Source: Leishmania infantum JPCM5
Taxonomy: Eukaryota > Euglenozoa > Kinetoplastea > Trypanosomatida > Trypanosomatidae
DNA length: 64,000 nucleotides
Direction of reading: 5' to 3'
Assembly: GCF_000002875.2 (NCBI RefSeq)
Contig: NC_009391.2
Span: 367,486-431,485 of the forward strand
Positions 20,095 through 29,539 of this stretch are shown here, piece after piece. Both the position numbers and the translations under genes were made by a program. Each line of letters begins with the position of its first letter. Position 1 is the stretch's first letter. Under the pieces are notes generated by a model that searched no databases, was not told the DNA's origin, and saw only the letters and a list, made by a program, of their open reading frames with translations.

Positions 20095-20546
20095 TTCGTG
20101 CTACTTTGTAGCATGAAGACAAAGACTGACACGGCCCTTGCCTTTCCACCGCCTCTTTTTCTAAGCTCTCCGCGCAGGGGGGAGGGGGGCAAACACATCA
20201 CTCACTAAGCAAAGCGTCGGGCAAATACACTCAAGTGCTTCACGTCAGCACAAATAGGAGTGAAAAGCAGCACTAAACACATGTGCACTCAACAATGCAC
20301 TTTGACCGCCCTTTGCCGCAAAAGACGGAAAAAGCCCCGAGTGAGCGTGTGAAGCGCGCTCCGGCAAACTGCGAACATAGAGAAAAGCAAGAAAGAGTTG
20401 CATACGCATTTTTTCAGAATCAAAAAAAGCAAGCCTAAAGTGCTGCCCCGCCATCCTTTCCCCGATGCCCTGTCACACTCATTTCTTTTTTTTGCCTTTT
20501 TCTCTGGCTTCTAATGAACTTTTAGGCACGCGCGCCTACCTTCGAA
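20095..20546. other. spacer between tRNA and RRM gene
   Basis: A/T-richer DNA without CA/TG microsatellites, in contrast to the sequence before 18.8 kb. A pyrimidine tract ending in TTTTAG at 20525 lies 21 bases before the next ATG. Confidence 0.55.
20482..20525 (+). promoter_or_regulatory. candidate trans-splice acceptor for the RRM gene
   Basis: A T-rich pyrimidine tract (TTCTTTTTTTTGCC and on) ends in AG at 20524-20525. It would leave a very short 5' UTR of about 21 nt and supports the ATG at 20547. The tract is T-rich rather than the CT-rich type used elsewhere in the window. Confidence 0.5.
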
Positions 20547-21605
20547 ATGTCTCTCACCATGCAGAGTAGCCCACGCTACAATTTCTTTTTATCCGGTATC
20601 GCGAGGCACATAAGTAGCGATGCAGTAGAAAACTACTTCCGAGATTACGGAAGTGGCGTCCGTCTGCAACTCAAGCGCGACAAAGACGGGTTGTCTCTTG
20701 GCTACGGCTGGCTAACATTTGAGAGTGTGGATGTCGACCGCGTTGTCGCCTCGCAGCACGAGCTAGGTGGGTCACCGGTAATGCTCAGGTATAAGCCGGG
20801 TAAAGAATCGCCGAAATCCCAACCTGCTGCTCCTCCCCCGCCGCCACCACCATCACAACCGATCAACGCCCCAACACAGCAAGGAAGGCCACAGGAATAC
20901 TCACAGCAACATAAAAGATATAGGGAAGAAACTCTCAGACCACAGGTGCACACTGCTTCTCAAACCGCGCAAATCCAAAAGGAAATTATGCCGCCCGAGC
21001 CGCAAACACTCCCTGCACCACAATCACTGCGGAAAGAGGAACGGAAGCCGGAGACGGAACCCTCTCCTACACCGATGCCGCAGACTGTACCTTTGCAGCA
21101 GCAGTTCTCGTCCTCTCCGAAAGAGCCCGCTGCACAACCGGTCTTTGTTTGCATTCCACTGAGTATTTGTCCCGGTGCATTTTTGCACGATCCACGGGTT
21201 TTCTGCTGCACGCTGGATCCCTTGCAGGTAGGTAAGCTCAGTATACTAGCGACACCAACGCCACACGCCGCCTTACCGAATCATCACGCTGAGCAAGCAG
21301 CGTGCGTCGTACCAGGTATTCCTCAGCAGCAGCATTCCACTTACGCAAGTGTAAAAAGTAAATACACATCACCACAGACCCCTTTATCGATGCCGCCGCC
21401 ATCTTCAGGCCCAGCATCGTCACCACCACCACCGCCTGGACCACCACCTCCACATCTAACTGCACCCTTTCGCGAAACAGTTCCACCACCACCGGGACCA
21501 CCACCTCCGCCACCGCCTCCTGGACCACCTCCTACCAAAAATTGCTCGTCCGGAACTCCTCTTCGATTTCCTCCACCACCAGGCCCACCTCCGCGGCGTT
21601 ACTGA
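20547..21605 (+). CDS. RNA-binding protein with one RRM and a polyproline tail
   Basis: Predicted 352-aa protein. Residues about 10-88 form one RNA recognition motif, with RNP2-like FFLSGIA, RNP1-like GYGWLTFE and the ending GGSPVMLRYKPG typical of RRM beta-4. The rest is low complexity: Gln/Pro-rich from about 95 to 210, a short Cys-containing segment (CIPLSICPGAFLHDP), then a C-terminus of repeated PPPPPGPPPP motifs that could bind profilin, WW or SH3 partners. Such proteins in trypanosomatids control mRNA processing or stability, but the target is unknown. Codons end in A or T far more often than in the genes on either side of the island (for example ACA, CCA, GAA). The start is the first ATG after the presumed splice acceptor; a second ATG five codons later is possible. 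Confidence 0.85.
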   Translation: MSLTMQSSPRYNFFLSGIARHISSDAVENYFRDYGSGVRLQLKRDKDGLSLGYGWLTFESVDVDRVVASQHELGGSPVMLRYKPGKESPKSQPAAPPPPPPPSQPINAPTQQGRPQEYSQQHKRYREETLRPQVHTASQTAQIQKEIMPPEPQTLPAPQSLRKEERKPETEPSPTPMPQTVPLQQQFSSSPKEPAAQPVFVCIPLSICPGAFLHDPRVFCCTLDPLQVGKLSILATPTPHAALPNHHAEQAACVVPGIPQQQHSTYASVKSKYTSPQTPLSMPPPSSGPASSPPPPPGPPPPHLTAPFRETVPPPPGPPPPPPPPGPPPTKNCSSGTPLRFPPPPGPPPRRY

Positions 21606-22473
21606 TGAGCTGTTTGCTCTTTTCGTTTTGCAAGTCTTTTTTGCCGTGTATCGCAGCCGCCTCAGGTAATTCCCGTAAGAAAGGGCTGATAAAGCCTTTT
21701 CAATAATGCTTATGTGGAAAGAGGACGAATTCAAATTACAACCAGCAGCTTTTGCTCCGAATCGCGAAGGGAAAATGCGGGATAAGGAGCCAACGGATTT
21801 CTTACCGGTGTTTTACATGCAGCACGGTCCTTGTGCATGTTGCGCACTGTAGAGCAATGATCTGCTTTTGGCATTGTGCCAGGTAGGCAAGATGAGTCAA
21901 ACTGCAGTGCTGATTGTGGATAAAATTGCACCAACTACCAAGCCTTCGAAAACTAGGCGATTAGCCCAAGCAGCGTTATTTGTGCTTCGCATGTGTTATG
22001 TGTGTGAGGCACCGAAAAAAGAAAATATAAAGTACATATGATTTTTGGGTCTTTTCTCAGTAGTGCGCAGCCTCCTCGTATGCTTGCTATAATAGAGGAA
22101 AAATAAGCGATGCGACTCGATCCCTCGACTCGGGTCTCTCAGCAAGCACCTTTAGGTCTCTGTGCCATCATTTTTGTGAAGAGCAAAATCAACTTCCTTA
22201 CTTTTCACTCTTGCTCGCTTCAATTTGGCTTTTTCTTTCATTCGGGATTTTTCATTGTTTTGTTATAGGAAGGGCATCAACTATATTCAAACTGCAGCTT
22301 ACCTCATTCCTTAGCCTTTTACCCTACTACTACTACTGCCAGCTTCGTTTATTTTCGTCATATCTTTGCTCTGAATAATAATAACAATATATATATATAT
22401 ATAATATCTTTATATGTATATCAACGGTGCTGAATCGGAAGGAGCATTGCCGTGCTGTTTTTGAAGTGCTACA
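21606..22473. other. A/T-rich intergenic region
   Basis: Visibly A/T-rich spacer with runs of A and T, a (TA)n tract at 22387-22403 and a T-rich tract ending in TTATAG at 22268, a candidate splice acceptor for PAGM. It lacks the CA/TG repeats of the rest of the window. No gene seen. Confidence 0.6.
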
Positions 22474-24267
22474 ATGGAGCTCGAGCAAACGGCAACATCA
22501 AACCCACATGCTATTTTCACTAGCATGTTTTTCAATCAGTTAAAGCGTATTATCGACTCTGAGTTTCCTCTGCGCCATGACCCCGTGAAGAGCCCACTCA
22601 CTTACGGAACGGCAGGATTTCGTTTTAAAGCTGAGCTTCTTCCACCAGTGGCAGCCCGTGTTTCCATGATAGCCGCACTTCGATCCGTGTACTGCCAAGG
22701 AAAGCGAGCAGCAGAAGGTTACAGTGTACCCTGCACGGTGGGTATAATGATCACGGCATCTCATAATCCGTACGTGGACAACGGATTCAAAATTATCGAT
22801 GTTGACGGAGGAATGCTTGCAGAGTCCTGGGAGAAGTGGTGCACACGCGCTGCAAATGCCTCGTCAGGAAGCGACCTGGAGAGAGTCATGATGGACTGCT
22901 TGGCGCATGATCCTAGAGTGTTTCAGCCGAAACAATACTCGTATTGCCAGGTGCACTTTTCCAGAGACACCAGACCGAGCGGCGAAGAAATCGTGAACGC
23001 AGGGTTGAGAACACTGCATCTTTTACGGAACACCACCGCAAGATCTTACCCGCCTGTTTCGACGCCTTGCATGCACTTCGCGATCGCAAAAGCCAACGAG
23101 CTCGGCTTGGCGGATGAGTCTCTGTCTCCATCTTATTATAACGAGCTTTTAGCTGGTTTCGAGGAGATGTATCGCTTTGCAAGCCCGGGCTCGCAGTCAA
23201 GTGAGAAACAAGGCAATCCCCAGCAACTCGTTGTTGACTGCGCCAACGGTATCGGCTCCCTGACGGTGAAGGAGCTCATTAACGCTTCCAGACAGCAATC
23301 CGACTTCGTAGCGTTAGCTACCTTTTTCGAGTTGCACCAGGTAGACTGCAACTGCCAGGATGAAACGGTGCTGAACAGCAAATGTGGAGCCGACTATGCA
23401 AAACAGCACGCAACGCCGTCTGCCGCAATGTCAGCGTGGCCAAGCACCTGCCCGCCAGGTGTGAATCCTATTGCCACACACTTTTACTCCCTCGACGGCG
23501 ACGCGGACCGCGTTGTCGCATTTCTCTACGACCCAAAGCGGGATTCCAAATGGGTTCTGCTGGACGGTGATCGAATGTCCATCCTTTACGCAATGCTGTT
23601 GCATAAGTGGCTTGGTGAAGAGCAGATGAGGGCTTTGGATGTGGCTGTTGTGCAGACAGCCTATGCAAACGGCGCATCAACAGAGTTTCTCGAGAAGCAG
23701 CTCCACATGCAGGTGCATACCTCCGCCACTGGCGTCAAAAACCTTCACCCGATTGCGCACGCGCACGACGTGGGAATCTACTTTGAGGCAAACGGCCACG
23801 GTACAGTGTTGTTATCTGAAAAGGTGCTCACAGGGGCTGCTTCGACCGGACCTGAAAAGGCTGCGCTGTTCGCCGCGATGAGGCGTCTGATGTCCCAGTA
23901 CTGCGGCGATGCGATCGCTGACATGTTAATGTGTGAAGTTGCGCTGAAAGCTCTGAATCTTACATTTCAGGACTGGGCGGACTTGTACGCTGATCGTCCT
24001 TGCAAGCAGATCAAGGTCACTGTTGCACATCGTGGTCGAATTACGAACACCCCTGATGAGCGTCGGGCATTGTCGCCTGCCGGCATGCAGGATGAAATTG
24101 ATGCCGCGGTCTCTCTGGCTTTGTCTCGTTGCGAGGCGGCGCGAGCTTTTGTCCGTCCTAGCGGTACGGAGCCGGTTGTGCGTGTTTATGCGGAGGCCAC
24201 TGACCCGTCAGTGTGCGAGTCTCTCTCCGCAGAGGTCGCCAAGATTGTTGAAGCATACTGCAGCTGA
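22474..24267 (+). CDS. PAGM: phosphoacetylglucosamine mutase
   Basis: Predicted 597-aa enzyme that converts N-acetylglucosamine 6-phosphate to the 1-phosphate, the step before UDP-GlcNAc formation for glycan and GPI-anchor synthesis. It belongs to the alpha-D-phosphohexomutase superfamily, with the motifs in order: LTYGTAGFR near the N-terminus, the phosphoserine loop TASHNP (Ser96), the metal loop DGDADR starting at Asp341, the sugar-binding loop NGHGT at 440-444 and the phosphate-binding RPSGTE at 561-566. The NGHGT form and the length (about 540-600 aa) separate this subfamily from phosphoglucomutase and phosphomannomutase. All catalytic residues appear intact. Like its RRM neighbour it uses many A/T-ending codons. 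In trypanosomes this enzyme is reported in glycosomes; here the C-terminus (AYCS) is not a classical PTS1. Confidence 0.94.
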   Translation: MELEQTATSNPHAIFTSMFFNQLKRIIDSEFPLRHDPVKSPLTYGTAGFRFKAELLPPVAARVSMIAALRSVYCQGKRAAEGYSVPCTVGIMITASHNPYVDNGFKIIDVDGGMLAESWEKWCTRAANASSGSDLERVMMDCLAHDPRVFQPKQYSYCQVHFSRDTRPSGEEIVNAGLRTLHLLRNTTARSYPPVSTPCMHFAIAKANELGLADESLSPSYYNELLAGFEEMYRFASPGSQSSEKQGNPQQLVVDCANGIGSLTVKELINASRQQSDFVALATFFELHQVDCNCQDETVLNSKCGADYAKQHATPSAAMSAWPSTCPPGVNPIATHFYSLDGDADRVVAFLYDPKRDSKWVLLDGDRMSILYAMLLHKWLGEEQMRALDVAVVQTAYANGASTEFLEKQLHMQVHTSATGVKNLHPIAHAHDVGIYFEANGHGTVLLSEKVLTGAASTGPEKAALFAAMRRLMSQYCGDAIADMLMCEVALKALNLTFQDWADLYADRPCKQIKVTVAHRGRITNTPDERRALSPAGMQDEIDAAVSLALSRCEAARAFVRPSGTEPVVRVYAEATDPSVCESLSAEVAKIVEAYCS

Positions 24268-25697
24268 AAGGTATGAGCAGTCAAGCTGTTTTCGGTGGTA
24301 CGGCGTTGTTTTACTTTTTTTCTTTCTCTTGGGGTGAGGAAATGACGGCTCACGAACGCAAAGAAGGGGTTCTCCCTTCGACGCACTTTTCACACGAAAT
24401 TTTTTATTGTTGTTTCTCTTGCAGAACGAAAGCAGTACAGATGCTGCATTATATATATATATATATATATATGTACATAAGAGGAGCAGAAACGCAAAGC
24501 ATGGCTTCCACTGGTCCCACCACGATGCTCCGTTTCGTCCCCTCCAAAATTATTCTCATTTTCCTTTTTTCCCGTGTTGCTTTTCCCTGCTTCATATGCG
24601 CGGCCACCTTTTTTTTCTCCTTTCTTTGTGTGTGTTTGCTGGCACGGTTGCCGCTCGTGGTTTTGGGAAGGAGGCTTTGCTAGAATGTGGTCGTAGTAAA
24701 CTGGCGCGCTGTGCACCCCCACCTTTGTTCCCTCCCTTCACATTAGCACTTTCTTTTTTTTTGTGGTTTTCCTCATGGGCTGTAGTCATCTCTGTCGAAT
24801 ATCAGCGGGAAAACAGGCAAACAAACAGACACACTAAAGGACACCAACAAGGGCAGGCCCCGTCTCCGTCGATTGCAACAGGCCACGCGCAGGGGTGAGA
24901 TCAGGCCAACTCTAGAGGCACACAAGGTTGCGACTCCGACAGGTGCTGTGTTGCTTGCGCATGTAGGCCTTGAGCCGAGTGCCTCAGAGGGGCTTGTTGC
25001 TTCATATCAACGAGCGTGTTGCAGTGATACCTGTGCGTTGAAAGACGGGTTTCTGCTGCACCCTACATGTTTTTTTCCCCTTTCGTGTGCTGCATATGCT
25101 GTCTCTGCCTCTCATCAAACCGGGAGACGCTCGATCAGAGCAGGGGAGAGCGGGATAAAAGAAAGCGGAAAGAGCACAGCGCACCATGCAACGTTGGTGG
25201 GTCATTGTATGTCTACTCTCCCCCTCATCCTCTCCTCGACCTTACGGCTTTCTTGTTTCGCTTGCCTTTTCCGGCTTGTTTTTCCTCTTCCTCGTTCTGC
25301 GGTTATGGTCCGCCATGTCTTTTGCTCCCGCCGAGCAAAAAAGAGGGCAAGCGATGAGAGGCGCGGATCTCTCTTTGTTTCAATCCTTTTCTCCCTCCTC
25401 CGATGACGTATAGTTCTATATGTATATTGTATCGTCTATATGTTTTTTTTTTTTCCATTTCCTCGTGGTTCCTCGGTATCCTTCATTCAACTGCGTCACC
25501 TGCAGAAGATTGTATTGCTGCTGATGCTGCCTCTTTTTCTTGCATCTCTGGTAAGCCTTGCTTGCACAAGTGCGAGAGTGATGCCGGCGGCACCATCGCC
25601 CATTGAATACGCGAGCACCACAACAGCACCGCATGCTGCGCTCAGCTCTGAGACCTTTCAAATGATTCTGCTAGCTGCTAGTGTGACGGCCCTAATC
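24268..25697. other. intergenic region downstream of PAGM
   Basis: T-rich spacer with (TA)n at 24450-24472 and several T9-T11 runs. GC content rises towards 25.5 kb. No supported gene. Confidence 0.55.
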
Positions 25698-25700
25698 TAG

Positions 25701-25998
25701 TGGCAGCCTCACGTCCTCACGGCACTCCCACCGACCACCGAGGAACTAGTGAAGAGCATGGCCGTCGTTGCCGATTCGAGGGCGGAGCGCTTGCCATGCG
25801 CCGATGTGGCGAAGCACAACACGAAGGCGAACCACTGACTTGCGATGCACAACCTCGTGCTGGATGTACCGAGGCACATGCCGCTCCACCCCAGCGGCAA
25901 GCGCATCATCTTTGACTACGCCGGCGAGGACTCGGTGAGGGGGTTCTACGTGGCTCACGGCTTGAATGAAATGGAGGCTTGCGCCCCAAGTCGATTAT
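25701..25998 (+). pseudogene. relic of a cytochrome b5 domain, probably from a fumarate reductase paralogue
   Basis: One frame (codons in phase with 25800) reads ADVAKHNTKANH, then TGA at 25836-25838, then LAMHNLVLDVPRHMPLHPSG and KRIIFDYAGEDSVRGFYVAH. It aligns without gaps to the end of the fumarate reductase at 15125-17140 (EVAKHNKESDCWCIVRGLVL, then LPDHPGGKQSVLMYAGSDA). Both heme histidines are kept with the same spacing of 23 residues (codons at 25887 and 25956). The in-frame TGA stands where the intact gene has TGG (Trp), a one-base change. Upstream the frame is closed by TAG at 25698, and the flavoprotein part is absent. Similarity fades after about 25998. This is a decayed 3' fragment rather than a functional small cytochrome b5. 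Confidence 0.8.
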
Positions 25999-26030
25999 TC
26001 GCGTACTGTCGCACTAGAGGAGGCGGCGGC

Positions 26031-29000
26031 GGCGGCGGCGACCTCATAGGAATTCTCACGCACACATAAACTACAAATCCATCATGCTGATACCTTGCCC
26101 ACTTGGTGCTTGCTATGAGTCTCTCTCCGGTGAAGCGCCGCCACCCGCGCACGCAAAGCCATCAAGCAGCAGACGTAGCAACATGCATACAGACAGCTAC
26201 GGACCCTCCTCCCCTCCCCCTTCGCCTTGTCTCAAATAGCAGCTCGTGTCTCTCATGGCTTTTTATTTGTGTCGTTAGTTCGGCTTCTGTGCGTGTGTCT
26301 CTGTGCTTGCGCGATTAACTACCGTCATCGCGCCAACGTTTCTGCGCGCGCTTGCATATATGCATGTGTGCGGGATGAGCTCTTCAACTGTGGTGTGCAT
26401 CCCAACGAACGGTGTGGGCAATGTGTGTGGGAGGGGGGGGGGGCACGAAAATACTCACAGAAGCGAACAATACAGAAAAGAGTGGGAGAGTGCCACGCAG
26501 TTTGCTCCCTCCTCTCTCCGCTCTCCTTTTTCCTGCTTCTCTTCTCTCATTACCAACTCTCTTGTTCATTTTACTCTGCGGAAAAGAGTAAGCAAGAGCC
26601 CTTTCCCCTCCCTCCCTCCCTCCCTCACAAAGAAAAAAGAAAATGGATCCTTCAGTGTCAGACATGAGACGCACTCATCATCTCTGCTTCGTCTCTCTCT
26701 GTCTGCCTCTCCCTCTCAGTGCGACGGGGAGTGACATGGTGGTGCCTCTGATTGTGGTGAAAGGCTCACTAGCCTTTTCGATCCTCTCCCGCGTTTTCTC
26801 TCCGAATTCGTGCAAAAGAGAATGAGGAGGAAGAAAGAAGGAGGTACTTAGGAGCATACCCACCCTCTCCCTCCCCCTCCTCCCCCCGCACACACACGGG
26901 GTACTTTAGTGCAGTGGGTCTCTCTGCCCATTTTTCTTCCCAACTTCCTCCTCTTTTTCATCCTTATCCTTCTCGTACATATATATGCATAAATGTGTCC
27001 GCCCCTTCGTAGTGCCAGCTAGCCGTTGTGCGTGTGTGCTCCTGTTCACGTGGGCATATTCGTTGCCCCCTCCCACAGGTTCCTTCACACACTCAATATA
27101 AGACTTGTCCAGGCATCCTTCATTGTGCTCCCCACCCCCTCCCTCTTCTTCCTCGCTGGCGAGTCGCCCGACGGTGAGACGTTCAGTGACGTTGTCGGAC
27201 GACCCCTAGGCCGGAAGTCACGGAGTGACCCCCCTCCCTTTCCACACACACACACACACACACGCACACACGCCCGCCTGTCCCGTTCAAACACATCAAA
27301 AGCCAAGCGAAAAAGAGAGAGTACGGTCCGTTAGCAGGCAGCTCGTAACTGCCCCACTGGACACACGGTGCATACGCACATCTCACTCGTGTCTCTCGAC
27401 CCCTCTCCGTATCATCTCTCGCTCGCTCTCCCACTTTTTTGTCTGGTTTTCCGCATTTCGGTTTGGCTGTAGACACGCGAAGAGCACCACACGTTGTTGG
27501 CTGTTGCTGCGCCGGGGGTGAAGAAGCAGACAGAAGCATTGGCCATCTTCATCCATCCGTCTCCTCATCAGCGACACTGTCGCTGCAATCTTCTTTTTCC
27601 TGTTGCCTTTTCCCACCTGCGAAACATCTCTCACTCTGTGCGTGCGTGCGTCTTTGTGGAGCTGTCCGCCCTTTATTCATTGACTACCTTTCTTATCGCT
27701 TAGTCTGTTTTGCAGAAAAGAAATCATAGATAGATCCTGCCCCCTTCTCCCCTCCCCACCCCCACGCCATCGTGCCTCCTCCGTTGCCGTCCGTCCGTCC
27801 GTCCGCCGCTCCCTCATTTTTCTTTTCCTTCACAAGAAGCCGAGACGTCAAAGACGTGACTCACGCACACAAGGCAGTCTACAGGGCAGTACCACCGCAC
27901 AACACAGAGTCGGACAGCAAGTTCTTTTGCCTACAAGAGACATACTCATCAAGCGCATACACGCAGACGGACACACACGCACACGTATATGCGTGCGTAG
28001 ACACATTCCAACAACAAAGAAGGAAGGTACGTGCGCGCACCAGCTTCCTTTCTCGTTGCTGCCCCCTCCTCCCTTTTCACCCCGCCCGTTTCTATTCTTC
28101 CCACTCTCCCACTCCCCAGCACACACGTGCAGGCCCCTTTCCCCATCCTACGTCTGCCGTTGAAGCTCTGGAGAGAAGTTGCTGCGCAGCAGCCGTATTT
28201 TATTCGCTTTTATCTTCTGTTCCGTTGCCGTTGCTGTGTGTGCGTGTCTGCTTCCGCATATCTTTATATATATCTGTCCGCTTCTCCATTTGGGCTTCTT
28301 TTAAAGAGAGGCCACCTCCAGAGAATCTAGCCAAGCAATCAGGGGGCCTCTCCAAGACTGCCTCCCTCCTTCCCTCCCAGCTCTCTCTCTCGCCGTCTCT
28401 GTCGTTGTGTGTGCGAGAGAGAACCCGAAAGGAAGAACAGAAGACATATATATATATAGTTTTTCTTTTGTGACTCGAAAACCAACCGAACACGAACACG
28501 AACACGTACACACAAACCCCCTCCCCCCCAAACCTCCCCAGAGCATCACGTGTGCGCTGTGTAGTGCTGCCTTGACGTCGCCGCCTTTCTTTCGAAGTCT
28601 TCTTTTGCCTCACACACAGTTGCGTGTGCCGCCGCTGCTCACAGAAGCGTCCCACATTTGCCTTTTACGCTTTTCTTTGTATTCCTCTCCCCGCCTGCAT
28701 CCATCCAGGAACGCCACCCAAGCAGCGCCTTCACAGCCACGCACGCACGCACGGAGACGCACACATAAGTGTATTGCGTGTGCGTGTGTGTATGTGTGTG
28801 TGTTGGAGGCGGGTTGTTGCCGTTCACATTTCTTTTTTTTTTGTTGTTATTTCCTGAAGGAGCCTCTCTTTCTTTCCTTATATACCCATACATATATACA
28901 TATACATACATATATACCTATTGTATGTATATGTATATATGTATGCATGTGTATATGTATGGGTATATTTGATATTCTCTTTTCTCGCACCTTTTTTTGT

Positions 29001-29539
29001 TGTTGCTCTGCCGCAGTCCGCACCGTCTCCCCTCCGTCTCCCGCTCTTCTCGTTTTGATTTCTTTTTCCCCCCCTTTTACGCGAGGCACTCTTTTCCTTT
29101 TATTTTATTTTTATGCGTGCCTTCACGTTTTTTTTATTACTCTTTTAGTTTTGTTCTCTTCCTCCTCCTGGCCGTCTTCCCCTTTTTGTCTCCTCCCTTC
29201 GCGTGCGTGTGTGTGCCGGTGTGCAATCTTCTTCGTCGTCTTGGTTCCTTTCTTTTTTGTTTCCTTGCGTTGGACTCTCTCTCCCTCTCCCTCTCGCGAT
29301 CTGTGACGAAGGCGCAACTGCGAGAGTGTCTTCCACGCACGCGCATACACACAACGAGCACGTGACCATACCCCTCCCCCTCCTTGGCACGGCACGACCG
29401 GAGGTGTCCGTAAGTGCGCAAACAGCAGCAGCAACTATACACAGAGAAGCGACAGGCGATCCTCGCCGAAGCGGTGACGTGAGCGCATCTTCGGTTCAGC
29501 TGAGATACCCAGTCCCACACAATCACGCACGCATCCGTC
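26031..29539. other. long intergenic region before surface protein 1
   Basis: 3.5 kb without a supported gene. It holds a GGC run at about 26018-26040, CT-rich tracts, (CA)n at 27243-27263, TA-rich stretches and a large inverted repeat at 28880-28968. A candidate splice acceptor, CT-rich and ending in AG at 29310-29311, precedes the next gene by about 230 nt. Open frames here are pyrimidine-derived low complexity. Confidence 0.6.
28880..28968. repeat. large TA-rich inverted repeat / potential hairpin
   Basis: The arm ATATACCCATAC (28880-28891) is perfectly matched by GTATGGGTATAT (28957-28968). The TACATA/TATGTA-rich sequence inside pairs further with few breaks, giving a potential stem of about 40 bp. 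It sits about 570 bp upstream of the surface-protein ATG, in presumed intergenic or 5' leader sequence. Confidence 0.8.

Noticed and set aside
20000..20100. Strand-switch region at the tRNA gene
   Set aside because: Protein genes on both sides are on the + strand; only the tRNA is reversed.
25701..25998. Cytochrome b5 segment as a functional small gene
   Set aside because: An in-frame TGA replaces the conserved Trp codon and the upstream part is closed by TAG, so it is listed as a pseudogene.
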